NCBI GenBank assembly: GCA_011959285.1 | Contig: BLLW01000029.1 | Coordinates: forward strand, 1 to 42,656 | Source of the DNA: Lachnospiraceae bacterium | GTDB taxonomy: Bacteria; Bacillota; Clostridia; Lachnospirales; Lachnospiraceae | DNA length: 42,656 bases | Reading direction: 5' to 3' | Shown: positions 1 through 9,158 of the stretch, piece by piece | Layout: each line of letters starts with the position of its first letter | How positions within the stretch are numbered: position 1 is the first letter of the stretch | The notes under the pieces: generated by a model | Seen by the model: only the letters and a program-made list of their open reading frames with translations | Databases searched by the model: none | Told to the model about the DNA's origin: nothing | Made by a program: the position numbers and the translations under genes

Positions 1-1310
1 GGCATAATGCGCTGGAAGATGTGGAGGGGTATCAGTATCTGGGCGTAGGGGATATATCAGATTACTACAAAGAATCCTTTTGCCGAATCATGCTCCCTAA
101 GGCGCGGAGTACCAATTTGAGGACAGATCATGGATATGCCTATCTGCATGGGGTGCAGATTACGCTGGATGTGAATAATTTTTTCTACGGCAATACACTG
201 ATGGACAATATGAAGGAAGTTACGGATGTAAGATATGGATCCAGGGAGGCAGACGAAAATGTGATACGCAATCTGCAGAAGACCAGTATGGTTTCAGTTC
301 CCGTATTTAAGGATGCCGTGCTTATGGAAATAAGTTATGAGAAAAAGGGAAGCAGAAGCGGTCAGTATTTCCCGAAAGCAGAAATTTTTGAGTATATCAG
401 GATGGACAGTGAAAATTACCTTGCGGTGGAAATCTATCTGTCAGGCGAGGATTACGATGATTCCACGAATGCTGTGATCAGGGAACTGGAAAATGCGTAT
501 GGGATTGATTTGTCGAACTATTATAATGAAGAATCATCAGAAGCAAATGGGGAGCCGTCTGAAATTACGGACAGCATAGAGCCTTTCGTTACGGTGGCAG
601 CGATGATGGGGAACGAGGCAGACGAAAGCAGGGAAGACCTCCCCGATGCCGTACTTTGGTTCAATGCCACCTACGCGCCGCTTACCTACAGCAATGGGTG
701 GGATTGGAGGATGGTAGGCGGAGTGGAGCCTACGGAAGAAATGATAGAGATCAAGAAATATGGACTCAAGTCCAGCTGGAAAGTAAGTGACAGGCAGACT
801 GCGCTGGAAACCGCCAGGAACCTGCAGGAGAACGGACACAGGGGAAGCTTCCAGAAATGTATGGATGAACTGGATGAACTGGGGCTTCTTGAGTTGGAAG
901 AAAAGGAATTTAAGAAAGAATTTTTGAAATCTGAAATCGAAGACAAGGATTACCGTTATGTGCTGGCTTACAATATGCATCAGGCAGGTTTTGACGCTGA
1001 TGATATGGCGGCGTGGGATTTATGCAGAGTAAATCAGCTGTATGCGGACTATTATATCTGCGGATATATGACCTACGAGGAAGCCATGGATGCATCCCTT
1101 GAAAATTCCCTTATCCTGCAGCAGATGTATTCCTCCTGGGAGGAAATGGTGGAAGGATATATGCTGGGATATCAGTTCTGGAGCAGGGATTCAGGAACGG
1201 GCGAGGATTCTTCTACGAAGGAAAGATATCACTTTTATGAACTCCTGCGGGAATCACAGGACAGCCCCTATATGCTTGACTGGGATATGAAGCTGGAAAA
1301 AAGCTGGTAG
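1..1310 (+). CDS. DUF1266 domain-containing protein, 5' end cut by window
   Basis: The reading frame is open to the left edge (codons upstream of the GTG at 21 show no stop), so this is the C-terminal part of a longer protein. The last ~170 residues match the pattern I associate with DUF1266: a tryptophan-rich start (GWDWRMVGG), an AWDLCR stretch, then YITEEEA-like GYMTYEEA, the SSWEEMVEGYMLGYQFW block and a short tail. The N-terminal part is acidic and not recognised. DUF1266 proteins are found in many bacteria and their biochemical role is unknown. The next gene, a MATE exporter, starts 50 bases downstream on the same strand. The domain call rests on motif memory, not a search. Confidence 0.65.
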   Translation, partial: HNALEDVEGYQYLGVGDISDYYKESFCRIMLPKARSTNLRTDHGYAYLHGVQITLDVNNFFYGNTLMDNMKEVTDVRYGSREADENVIRNLQKTSMVSVPVFKDAVLMEISYEKKGSRSGQYFPKAEIFEYIRMDSENYLAVEIYLSGEDYDDSTNAVIRELENAYGIDLSNYYNEESSEANGEPSEITDSIEPFVTVAAMMGNEADESREDLPDAVLWFNATYAPLTYSNGWDWRMVGGVEPTEEMIEIKKYGLKSSWKVSDRQTALETARNLQENGHRGSFQKCMDELDELGLLELEEKEFKKEFLKSEIEDKDYRYVLAYNMHQAGFDADDMAAWDLCRVNQLYADYYICGYMTYEEAMDASLENSLILQQMYSSWEEMVEGYMLGYQFWSRDSGTGEDSSTKERYHFYELLRESQDSPYMLDWDMKLEKSW

Positions 1311-1360
1311 CGGACTGCGCCTAAAATAAATAGGAGGATTTCAGTAAAAAGAGAAAGATA

Positions 1361-2710
1361 ATGATAAAAACTAATACAAAAGATATGACAATAGGCAGCC
1401 CGGCGCGTTTGCTGCTGACATTTTCCATGCCTCTTATGCTGGGCAATTTGTTTCAGCAACTATATACATTTGTGGATGCACTAATTGTGGGACAGTGTGT
1501 GAGTGCTCATGCATTGGCAGCGCTTGGCGCAACTGAATGGCTGACTTTTATCATGTTCGGCGTAATTTCAGGGATGACCCAAGGGTGTTCGGTGGTGATT
1601 GCCCGCTTTTTTGGTGAAAAACGGATTGAACTTCTTAAGAAGGCTGTCTACGCATGCTTATGGCTTGCGGCAGCAGGAGCAGTTCTATTTGTATTGGTCG
1701 GACAAATAATTATAGGTCCTATGTTGGAAATCTTGCGGACGCCTGTGGAAGTTCATGGGATGACACAGACTTATCTGAGGATTCTTTATGCAGCAGTCCC
1801 GGTCACCTTTTTTTATAATATTACAGCAGCTATACTGCGTGCGCTTGGGAATAGCAAAAAGCCCCTTCATGCTATGATGATAGCTTCTCTTGGCAATATT
1901 GTATTCGATCTTTTCTTTGTGATGGGACTTAATATGGGAATTGCAGGAGCTGCGCTAGGCACGGTGCTGGCACAGATATTGGCAGCAGTTTACTGTCTGG
2001 CAGCAGTAAGAAAGATTGAAATATGCCGCCTTGGAAAAGAAAGCAGGGTGTTGGATGGCAGGATTTTACGGGAAGAAATCAAAATGGGCATTCCCATGGG
2101 CGTGCAAAATATCATTACCGCTATTGGCGGTCTGGTGGTGCAGGCAACGGTCAATGGTTTTGGAATCCTGTTCCTGACAGGGTATGCTGCTGCAAATAAG
2201 TTGTATGTGCTGCTGGAAATTGCCGCCACTTCGTATGGACAGGGCATCCTGACCTATACGGCACAGAATATAGGAAACGGCGATGCTAAGAGGATACGCG
2301 GCGGATTATATGCTGCATTGCTGATTGGGGCAGCTACAGCCCTTATCATGTCAGGCATTATGGTTTTTGCCGGAGGAGATATCGTGGGACTTTTTATCAA
2401 AGAACATGAGAACGGCGCAGAGGAAATGATAAGGGTCGGATATCATTACTTATGTGTGCTGTCGCTTGGTTTTCCCCTGCTTTACTGGCTTTATGTGTTT
2501 AGAGCCTGTATTCAGGGAATGGGAGATTCCATAATCCCTATGCTGTCTAGTCTGGTACAGGTATTTATGCGAGTGATGTGTGCCCTGCTGCTTACACGTA
2601 TGGTAGGGAAGGAAGGCATTTTCTGGGGAGAAGTGCTTGCCTGGACTGGAGCGGACCTGCTTTTGTCTTTTATATGTGTGAAGAGAATTTCAAGAATCCA
2701 TGGCACTTAA
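1361..2710 (+). CDS. MATE family efflux transporter
   Basis: A 449-residue integral membrane protein of the MATE (multidrug and toxin extrusion) family, which exports cationic compounds using a Na+ or H+ gradient. It has the usual family length, about twelve hydrophobic segments in two homologous halves, the N-terminal MPLMLGNLFQQLYTFVDALIVG block and, near residue 245, the equivalent second-half block GIPMGVQNIITAIGG. An AGGAGG lies at 1332-1337, 23 bases before the ATG, which is too far for a normal ribosome binding site; the nearer GAGAAAG at 1351 may serve instead. The substrate cannot be inferred. A second MATE gene lies at 15822, but the two are clearly diverged paralogues. Confidence 0.9.
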   Translation: MIKTNTKDMTIGSPARLLLTFSMPLMLGNLFQQLYTFVDALIVGQCVSAHALAALGATEWLTFIMFGVISGMTQGCSVVIARFFGEKRIELLKKAVYACLWLAAAGAVLFVLVGQIIIGPMLEILRTPVEVHGMTQTYLRILYAAVPVTFFYNITAAILRALGNSKKPLHAMMIASLGNIVFDLFFVMGLNMGIAGAALGTVLAQILAAVYCLAAVRKIEICRLGKESRVLDGRILREEIKMGIPMGVQNIITAIGGLVVQATVNGFGILFLTGYAAANKLYVLLEIAATSYGQGILTYTAQNIGNGDAKRIRGGLYAALLIGAATALIMSGIMVFAGGDIVGLFIKEHENGAEEMIRVGYHYLCVLSLGFPLLYWLYVFRACIQGMGDSIIPMLSSLVQVFMRVMCALLLTRMVGKEGIFWGEVLAWTGADLLLSFICVKRISRIHGT

Positions 2711-2750
2711 TTTTTTACAGGATTTCTTCACATCTGAATAAAAATAGTCG

Positions 2751-2778
2751 TTACATAAGATGGTTTATATGGTATGAT
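2751..2778 (+). promoter_or_regulatory. Candidate sigma-A promoter of the hybrid sensor kinase
   Basis: TTACAT (2751-2756), a 16-base spacer, then TATGAT (2773-2778). It sits in the 153-base gap between the MATE gene and the sensor kinase, about 85 bases before the kinase start. The remaining leader up to 2863 contains no riboswitch that I recognise. Confidence 0.45.
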
Positions 2779-2863
2779 TACTATAAAAAATGCTTTGAGT
2801 TGAAAAGGGGATATGTTTCAGGCACTGCGCGGTGGAGCCGACTAAGAATGGTGGAGACATAAA

Positions 2864-5800
2864 ATGGATCGATTACACTATAAGAGTATCAATGAAAAAC
2901 AAAAGAGGAAGACGGCTGTTTATGCCATAATAGGTGGGAGCATCATTGTATCGATTCTTCTGCTTACTTCCATATGGGTTTCAAGTATGGCAAGAGCAGG
3001 GACAAGCCAGGCTGTGAGCAGGGTCAGTGAATTTTATTTAGAGGAGTTAGCGGGGCGAAGAGCAGAGGTGGTTTCAGAGGAATTGAAAAATGGCTTTGCA
3101 TATATGAAAAATGCCCTTGAGATACTTGACGAATCAGATTTGGAGTCTGAGGAGACGCTTCAGGAATTTTTGGGAAAGGTTAAAAAGCTATATGGCATTG
3201 ACAGATTTGCGCTGGTTAATGAAAACGGAATCGTTTATACGGAACACGATACTACATCTGGTTTCAGTAAATACAGCTTCCTTTCAGAGGAATTGACAGA
3301 GCCCGTAATCAGCACAGCAAATCTTCATGGCGCCAAAAAACAGGTGATTTTGGCGGCGCCTGTGGAGAATGTGGATTTTATGGGTTCGCAGATTAAGGTG
3401 TGCTTTGTCCAGATTAATATTGATGAAATGATTAGTTCCATGACGCTTCAAACTGGTGATAATGAAACTTACTGCGGCTTGTATCACCACAATGGAGAAA
3501 GTCTGACAAATAATGATTTTGGCAATTTCAAAGCGGAAAATAATCTTCTTACGATACTTGAAAATGCACAAATAGATGAGAAGTTCAGCTATGAACAGAT
3601 GGAAAATGATTTTATAACTGGAAATCCGGGTCAAATATCCTTTAATTATCTCGGTTCCCGGCAGGATTTGTGCTATGTTCCTGTGGAAGGCACAAATTGG
3701 ATGCTTACGATTTTGATTGGGGATAATGTCATCAGCGACCAGATCAGTTCCATCAGCTCTGGTATGATGAAACGCAGCATTACTCAGATTATCCTTACGG
3801 TGGTGGTAATGCTTGGGGTATTTATGGTATTGATTCATCAGTCAAGGAAGAGTGCGCGCATCCTTTTAGAGCAGGAAAAGGCAGACGGAGATAAAATAAG
3901 AGCTGCCTTTGCGCAGGTCGAAAGACAGCAGATGGCAATGGAGAATATCCATGCTGCCATGGGTTCTGGATTATGGAGCATGGAATTTGATGAGAAGGGA
4001 GAGATGGCATCCTGTACATGGTCAGAGGTTTTCCGTAAAATGGTGGGTTATGAGAGCAAAGAAGCGTTTCCAGACAGGATTGAATCATGGGCGGATTTGC
4101 TGTACGAGGAAGACAAGGAATGGGTGCTGAAGGAATACTGGGATACGGTAAAAGACTATACAGGCGAGAAAACATATGATGTGGAGTACCGGCTTTTGAC
4201 AAGACATGCCGGCGTAAGATGGTTCCATGCAGCCGGCAGGCTGTCCAGACGTGAAGATGGGTCGCCGATTACCTTTGTGGGACTTTTTGTGGATATCGAT
4301 GATGAGAAGAAGATGGAAGAACGCTTAAGGAAGCAGAAGGTCGATCTTGAGGATGCTCTTGCAGCGGCACAGCATGCCAATCGTGCAAAGACAGTCTTTC
4401 TTAACAATATGTCTCACGATATCAGAACGCCTATGAATGCTATAATTGGTTTTACTTCCTTAGCGGCAACACATCTCGACAACAAGGAACAGGTTCAGGA
4501 TTATCTGTCAAAGATTACCACCTCCAGCAATCACCTGCTCAGCCTTATTAATGATGTGCTGGATATGAGCCGTATTGAAAGCGGAAAAGTAAAGATTGAA
4601 GAGAAAGAAACGTCTCTTCCTGAGGTTATGCATGATTTAAAGACGATCGTACAGTCGGATATTGCCTCAAAGCAGTTGGATTTCTACATTGATACGGCAG
4701 ATGTGGTAAATGAAAATATTTTATGTGATAAGCTCCGGCTGAATCAGATACTGCTTAATCTTTTGAGCAACGCTATGAAATTTACAAAGCCTGGCGGTAT
4801 CGTAAGCGTCCGCATTTTGCAGAAGGAGTATGCGCCCGCAGGCTGGGCTTCCTACGAATTCCAAGTAAAGGATACCGGAATCGGGATGAGCAAGGAATTT
4901 CTTGCTCATGTCTTTGAACCTTTTGAGCGGGAGAGTACGAGTACCATCAGCGGAATCCAAGGAACCGGTCTGGGGATGGCGATTACCAAAAATATTGTAG
5001 ATATGATGGGAGGTAAGATTTCGGTTGTCAGTGAAGAGGGAAAGGGAACAATCTTTACTGTTGCATTAAAGTTCAGGACGTGTTCCGGCACAGTACGGCA
5101 GGAGGTTGTGCCAGAGCTTAAAGGACTGCGTGCGCTGGTGGCAGATGACGATTTTAATACCTGCTCCAGTGTTACAAGGATGCTTTCTATTATCGGTATG
5201 AGACCGGATTGGACGACTTCCGGCAAGGAGGCGGTGCTCCGCGTTAAAATGGCAGGAGAGCAGAATGATGAATATGCTGCTTATATTATAGACTGGCTGA
5301 TGCCGGATATGAATGGAATTGAAGTGGTAAGGCGTATTCGAGGGATTATTGGGGATGAGAAGCCGATTATAATCCTGACGGCTTATGACTGGTCGGATAT
5401 AGAAGAAGAGGCAAGGAAGGCTGGCGTTACAGCGTTTTGTTCAAAGCCGATCTTCCTATCGGAACTTAGAGAAATTTTAGAGTCGCCGTTTACAGTAAAT
5501 AAACAGGAAGATACAGAATCTGAAAATGAAATTTTCTTTAATGGAAAGAAAATACTTCTTGTTGAAGATAATGAGATAAACCAGGAAATTGCTGTAGAGA
5601 TTCTAAAGGAAATGGGATTTATTATGGATGTGGCTGGCGACGGTTCAATCGCAGTAGATAAGGTAAAGTCGGCAGATTATGGTCAGTATGATTTGATTTT
5701 GATGGATATACAGATGCCGATCATGGATGGATACGAGGCAGCAAGACAGATAAGAGCATTGGAGGATCCTATTCTTGCCAATATTCCGATTATCGCAATG

Positions 5801-5926
5801 ACGGCAAATGCCTTTGAGGAAGATAGGAAAGCAGCTTTTGACGCAGGAATGAATGCGCATATAGCAAAGCCTATCGATACGCAGAAGCTGATGGAACTGC
5901 TAAAGGATGTATTAAATAAATCATAA
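2864..5926 (+). CDS. Hybrid sensor histidine kinase with PAS and two receiver domains
   Basis: A 1020-residue membrane-bound phosphorelay kinase. Order of parts: membrane segment near 20-42; a ~260-residue extracytoplasmic sensor region; second membrane segment near 304-324; PAS domain about 355-480; HisKA with the phosphoacceptor His518 in SHDIRTPMNAIIG; HATPase with N box (LNQILLNLLSNAMKFT), DTGIGM and GTGLGMAI; receiver 1 with acidic pocket Asp761-763 and acceptor Asp810; receiver 2 with Asp902 and acceptor Asp948. Both receivers keep their acceptor aspartate and the distal lysine (CSKP, IAKP). There is no Hpt domain and no DNA-binding response regulator alongside, so the output partner must be encoded elsewhere. 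The ATG at 2864 follows GGTGGAG. The ligand is unknown. Confidence 0.93.
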   Translation: MDRLHYKSINEKQKRKTAVYAIIGGSIIVSILLLTSIWVSSMARAGTSQAVSRVSEFYLEELAGRRAEVVSEELKNGFAYMKNALEILDESDLESEETLQEFLGKVKKLYGIDRFALVNENGIVYTEHDTTSGFSKYSFLSEELTEPVISTANLHGAKKQVILAAPVENVDFMGSQIKVCFVQINIDEMISSMTLQTGDNETYCGLYHHNGESLTNNDFGNFKAENNLLTILENAQIDEKFSYEQMENDFITGNPGQISFNYLGSRQDLCYVPVEGTNWMLTILIGDNVISDQISSISSGMMKRSITQIILTVVVMLGVFMVLIHQSRKSARILLEQEKADGDKIRAAFAQVERQQMAMENIHAAMGSGLWSMEFDEKGEMASCTWSEVFRKMVGYESKEAFPDRIESWADLLYEEDKEWVLKEYWDTVKDYTGEKTYDVEYRLLTRHAGVRWFHAAGRLSRREDGSPITFVGLFVDIDDEKKMEERLRKQKVDLEDALAAAQHANRAKTVFLNNMSHDIRTPMNAIIGFTSLAATHLDNKEQVQDYLSKITTSSNHLLSLINDVLDMSRIESGKVKIEEKETSLPEVMHDLKTIVQSDIASKQLDFYIDTADVVNENILCDKLRLNQILLNLLSNAMKFTKPGGIVSVRILQKEYAPAGWASYEFQVKDTGIGMSKEFLAHVFEPFERESTSTISGIQGTGLGMAITKNIVDMMGGKISVVSEEGKGTIFTVALKFRTCSGTVRQEVVPELKGLRALVADDDFNTCSSVTRMLSIIGMRPDWTTSGKEAVLRVKMAGEQNDEYAAYIIDWLMPDMNGIEVVRRIRGIIGDEKPIIILTAYDWSDIEEEARKAGVTAFCSKPIFLSELREILESPFTVNKQEDTESENEIFFNGKKILLVEDNEINQEIAVEILKEMGFIMDVAGDGSIAVDKVKSADYGQYDLILMDIQMPIMDGYEAARQIRALEDPILANIPIIAMTANAFEEDRKAAFDAGMNAHIAKPIDTQKLMELLKDVLNKS

Positions 5927-5930
5927 TGTG

Positions 5931-5967
5931 CTGCGGACAATGAAAAACCATTGTCCGCAGTCTTTTT
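5931..5967 (+). terminator. Intrinsic terminator after the sensor kinase
   Basis: A perfect 12-bp stem, CTGCGGACAATG (5931-5942) paired with CATTGTCCGCAG (5949-5960), with a 6-base loop and TCTTTTT after it. It starts five bases past the kinase stop codon. On the minus strand there is no T-run after the stem, so it should act in the plus direction only. Confidence 0.92.
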
Positions 5968-6007
5968 AAAATTACAATTCCCTAAAAAGCAGGGTATACG
6001 GTGTTAT

Positions 6008-7831
6008 TCAGGAGGGAATCCGCAGCATCTGGCCGATGCTCAACATGTCGCTGGTAAGTCCGTTTAGACGTTTGATATCGTCTACGGTGGTATTGTATCT
6101 TCTCGAAATCAGCCAGAGTGTATCGCCAGGACGGACGGTATATTCTATATAAGGTCTAGTGTTCGATGAAGGAATCTTTAAAACCTGCCCTACATCAATC
6201 AATGTGCCGGTAAGACCATTCAGGCTTCTGATGGCATCTACGGTGGTTCCGTAGCGCTGGGCAATCAGCCATAAACTGTCTCCTGGCTGCACGATATATT
6301 CGATGACGCCGGAACCGGAGCCGTCAGGGTCTGGCTGGGGGATGTTCTGATCGATTCCCAGATATACATTATATAATGCCTGCCACGTAAGAGGACCTAC
6401 AATGCCATCGGCATTCAAATCCATTGCTCTCTGAAAGGCAATGACTGCCTGCTGGGTGCCGTCTCCAAAGATGCCATCCTGCGCAGGAGCCGGGATGCCG
6501 GGGTAATATTCGGAGACAACGTTTAAAAGATATTGCAGTGTGATTACATTCTGTCCGGATGTGCCTAGGCGGAGCATGGCATCCGGCGGTACCGTGCCGA
6601 TTCCCAGAGAGTTTCCTTCGCTGTCAAGTTCCCCGAGTCTTGCCACGGCAGTATATAGATTGGAAATTTTATACCAGGTGGATTTACCTACGATACCATC
6701 CGGTGTCAGATTGAAAATATTCTGGAATTTGATGACGGCAGCTTTTGTGCTGTCCCCAAATACGCCTGTTTCATCTGTTATGGCAGGGATAGCGGGATAG
6801 TTTTTCCGTATTCGATTCAGGTAGGCTTGAATGGTCTGCACATCAAGTCCTCTGCTTCCGGCTTTTAATGGGGTACCGGGGTAAGAGGAGAGGACGCCGG
6901 AGATGATATTTGTCTCAACAATCTCAATGTCGTTGGGGTAATAAGAGCGCAGGATCTGAAGAGGGGAAAGCCCCTGGTTTGCCAGTGTGACAGTGCCCCA
7001 TTGGGAAAGTCCCTGACAGGAAACGGTTGATCCATTACAGAAGGAAGTAAAATAGGGTGCATTCTGTCCACGACGCCTTGCATATTCATTAAAGATTTCA
7101 TCTACAATTCGGCTGATAGATTCATAAATAGGGCGTCCATAGACAAAATTTTGATCATAGGCAGTGCTGCTTGTGATGTCAAAGTTATAACCCCGGTTTT
7201 TATACCATTCAGTATAAACACGATTTAATGCAAATGTGATGATGGCATAAATATTGGCTCTTAAAGAAGCGTCAGGCCAAGTAGGATAAATTTCACTGCT
7301 GGCGGCATTTTTTACATAGTCGGGAAAGCTGACCTGTACATTTGCGGCAGATGTGCCAGGGGCGCCTAAGTGGACGGTTATGGGATTGGGAATGGCTACC
7401 TGACGCAGCACACGTGGGTCGGCGACGGTACCTTCCTGTTCACGCATCTGATTTGAGGCGACGGCGGGCTTTCCGATAGAGATTTCCGACTGAAAAGGGC
7501 TGCGCTGCATGTTCTGCATGGGTACAAGTGCAAGGGGAAGAAATGCCGTTTCTTGATCATAAATGGGAATGTCTGAAAGATATAGGGTGTTGAACCCATT
7601 TGCCCTGGCGAGTACATTGTAGCTTATGTACGGCAGGCCAGAAAAATATGGAGTTTGTGAAAAGCGTTTATCCAATGTTTCAAGAGGAATTTCCTTTGCC
7701 TCTCCGTTTTCATCTGTCCGTAATTCATATACGCTGTTTCCACGATCGTCTGTTACCCTGATTTGAACACCGTTTAAGGGAACCGCATCGTGGGCTGTGC
7801 GTGCCTGTATGGTCAAATAACCGATAGCCAT
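6008..7831 (-). CDS. SpoIID-like peptidoglycan-binding protein with two LysM domains
   Basis: A 607-residue cell-wall-associated protein. Parts in order: an N-terminal ~100-residue carboxypeptidase-regulatory/CnaB-like beta domain; a region related to SpoIID/LytB, with a cysteine-flanked SQWG motif (residues near 275-300) followed by LANQGLSPLQILRSYYP; two PG_binding_1 repeats, each with a GxFGDxTxxAVxxFQ core and DGIVG; and two C-terminal LysM repeats, each with PGDxLWLIxxRY. I see no signal peptide or membrane segment. The family recurs in spore-forming Clostridia, and a role in spore wall or cortex remodelling is an inference. AAAGGAG lies about 12 bases before the ATG. The gene is divergent from cutC. 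Confidence 0.85.
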   Translation of the reverse strand: MAIGYLTIQARTAHDAVPLNGVQIRVTDDRGNSVYELRTDENGEAKEIPLETLDKRFSQTPYFSGLPYISYNVLARANGFNTLYLSDIPIYDQETAFLPLALVPMQNMQRSPFQSEISIGKPAVASNQMREQEGTVADPRVLRQVAIPNPITVHLGAPGTSAANVQVSFPDYVKNAASSEIYPTWPDASLRANIYAIITFALNRVYTEWYKNRGYNFDITSSTAYDQNFVYGRPIYESISRIVDEIFNEYARRRGQNAPYFTSFCNGSTVSCQGLSQWGTVTLANQGLSPLQILRSYYPNDIEIVETNIISGVLSSYPGTPLKAGSRGLDVQTIQAYLNRIRKNYPAIPAITDETGVFGDSTKAAVIKFQNIFNLTPDGIVGKSTWYKISNLYTAVARLGELDSEGNSLGIGTVPPDAMLRLGTSGQNVITLQYLLNVVSEYYPGIPAPAQDGIFGDGTQQAVIAFQRAMDLNADGIVGPLTWQALYNVYLGIDQNIPQPDPDGSGSGVIEYIVQPGDSLWLIAQRYGTTVDAIRSLNGLTGTLIDVGQVLKIPSSNTRPYIEYTVRPGDTLWLISRRYNTTVDDIKRLNGLTSDMLSIGQMLRIPS

Positions 7832-7869
7832 AAATTCAATAGTCTCCTTTTGACACCATGATCCTATAG

Positions 7870-7936
7870 ATTATAAATATGTATCAAAAGCGATAACAGT
7901 TCCAATTTGTGCAGATAGAGTGTTATCAATAGATAC
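7870..7936. promoter_or_regulatory. Divergent promoter region with nested inverted repeats
   Basis: The 168 bases between the LysM protein (minus) and cutC (plus) hold two nested inverted repeats: GTATC (7881-7885) with GATAC (7932-7936), and GATAACA (7892-7898) with TGTTATC (7921-7927). A minus-strand TATAAT (complement of 7870-7875) is a plausible -10 box for the LysM gene. Either an operator or a hairpin is possible; the sequence does not distinguish them. Confidence 0.35.
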
Positions 7937-7999
7937 ATTTTGTGTTAAACTTAGATGATAAGAAGAAAAAGACAGCATCGAGGACGAAGGGAGGATAAG

Positions 8000-8773
8000 A
8001 TGTATACGTTGGAGTGTTGTGTAGACAGTGTGGAATCTGCTCTGGCAGCAGAAAAAGGCGGGGCAGACAGGCTGGAATTATGCAGTGCGCTTATTATAGG
8101 AGGTATTTCTCCAAGCATAGCTTTGTTTGAGCAAATCAGACGGTATGTGCATCTTCCGGTCCGTGTTCTTCTGCGTCCCCGTTTTGGTGACTTCCTCTAT
8201 ACGGAATATGAATTTGAAATATTAAAAAAGGAAGCGGAATTATTTCGGCAGGCAGGAGCCGAAGGAATCGTGATTGGGTGCCTTAGGGAAGACGGAAGCC
8301 TCCATATGGAGCAGATGAGGGATTTAATCGGCGCAGCAGGTGGGATGAAGATTACACTGCACCGAGCATTTGATGTATGCGCAGACCCGCTGTGGGCGTA
8401 TGAGCAGGCAAAGGAGCTTGGAATTGATACGATTCTGACATCGGGACAGGAAAGCAGCTGCATTAAAGGAATGCCGCTTATAAAGCGTTTGTGTAGTCTT
8501 TGTGAGGAAATAGATGGACCAAGACTCATGGCAGGAGCAGGTGTGACGCCGGAGGTCATCGGTCAGTTCCTTTCAGACACGCAGGTAAAGGCGTATCATT
8601 TATCTGCAAAAACAATTTTAGAAAGCAGTATGCGCTATCGCAGGGAGGGCGTTCCTATGGGGCTTCCGGCAATGAGTGAGTACAGCATATTTAGAACCGA
8701 CAGTAAAATTGTGGCACAGGCAAAGAAAGTGCTGACAGATTATTTCAGCGCTGAAGCGTCAAAGGAAGAATGA
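8000..8773 (+). CDS. cutC: Copper homeostasis protein CutC
   Basis: A 257-residue cytoplasmic TIM-barrel protein of the CutC family. CutC has been linked to copper tolerance, but its biochemical activity is still unsettled. Typical features are the N-terminal LECCVDSVESALAAEKGGADRLELC, PVRVLLRPRFGDF, TLHRAFDV and the TSGQ...AGAGVTPE segment. The frame can be read from 7955, but GGGAGG six bases before the ATG at 8000 and the family's usual start point to 8000. It is followed after 10 bases by a small membrane protein gene with its own strong ribosome binding site. Confidence 0.9.
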   Translation: MYTLECCVDSVESALAAEKGGADRLELCSALIIGGISPSIALFEQIRRYVHLPVRVLLRPRFGDFLYTEYEFEILKKEAELFRQAGAEGIVIGCLREDGSLHMEQMRDLIGAAGGMKITLHRAFDVCADPLWAYEQAKELGIDTILTSGQESSCIKGMPLIKRLCSLCEEIDGPRLMAGAGVTPEVIGQFLSDTQVKAYHLSAKTILESSMRYRREGVPMGLPAMSEYSIFRTDSKIVAQAKKVLTDYFSAEASKEE

Positions 8774-8783
8774 AGGAGGAAAA

Positions 8784-9089
8784 ATGAGAAGTAAAGGACA
8801 AGCAGCTTTTTATGCATTAGCTGGAGGGTATCTTTTGTATTTGGCATATCAGTTATTTGAAGGAAGGATGGACAACGGAGGCGAGAATTATTTGATGGCG
8901 TTAATTTTCAGCATTTTTTTTGTCGCTGCCGGTGTAGCGATCTTAATTTATACTGCAATGATGTATCGTAAAATGACAAAGCAAGAAGTTCAAGTATTTT
9001 CCGAGACAGAAGAGGAAACTGAACTTAAACGAGAGGAACAGCAGAAAGAAAATAGTAATCAGAACCTTCAAAAAGAGGATTTGCAGTAA
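8784..9089 (+). CDS. Small two-helix membrane protein
   Basis: A 101-residue protein of no recognised family. Two hydrophobic segments (about 8-25 and 38-60) are followed by a charged tail rich in Glu, Lys and Gln, probably cytoplasmic and partly helical. AAGGAGG lies six bases before the ATG. It lies between cutC and a diguanylate cyclase on the same strand and may be cotranscribed with cutC. No function can be proposed. Confidence 0.75.
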   Translation: MRSKGQAAFYALAGGYLLYLAYQLFEGRMDNGGENYLMALIFSIFFVAAGVAILIYTAMMYRKMTKQEVQVFSETEEETELKREEQQKENSNQNLQKEDLQ

Positions 9090-9158
9090 AAAGTGATCAG
9101 AGTGTTGTTTTGCCTGATATATGTGATAAAATAGTAGTATCATACCGAAGAAAGTGAT

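Noticed and set aside
1332-1360. Short upstream peptide using the AGGAGG at 1332
   Set aside because: No ATG, GTG or TTG lies at a usable distance before the MATE start.
2779-2863. Cyclic di-GMP or other riboswitch in the sensor kinase leader
   Set aside because: The leader contains a few GC-rich bases, but none of the known conserved cores could be matched by eye.
3284-3838. 184-codon minus-strand frame inside the sensor kinase
   Set aside because: It is fully inside the kinase sensor region, with no ribosome binding site or family motif; a shadow.
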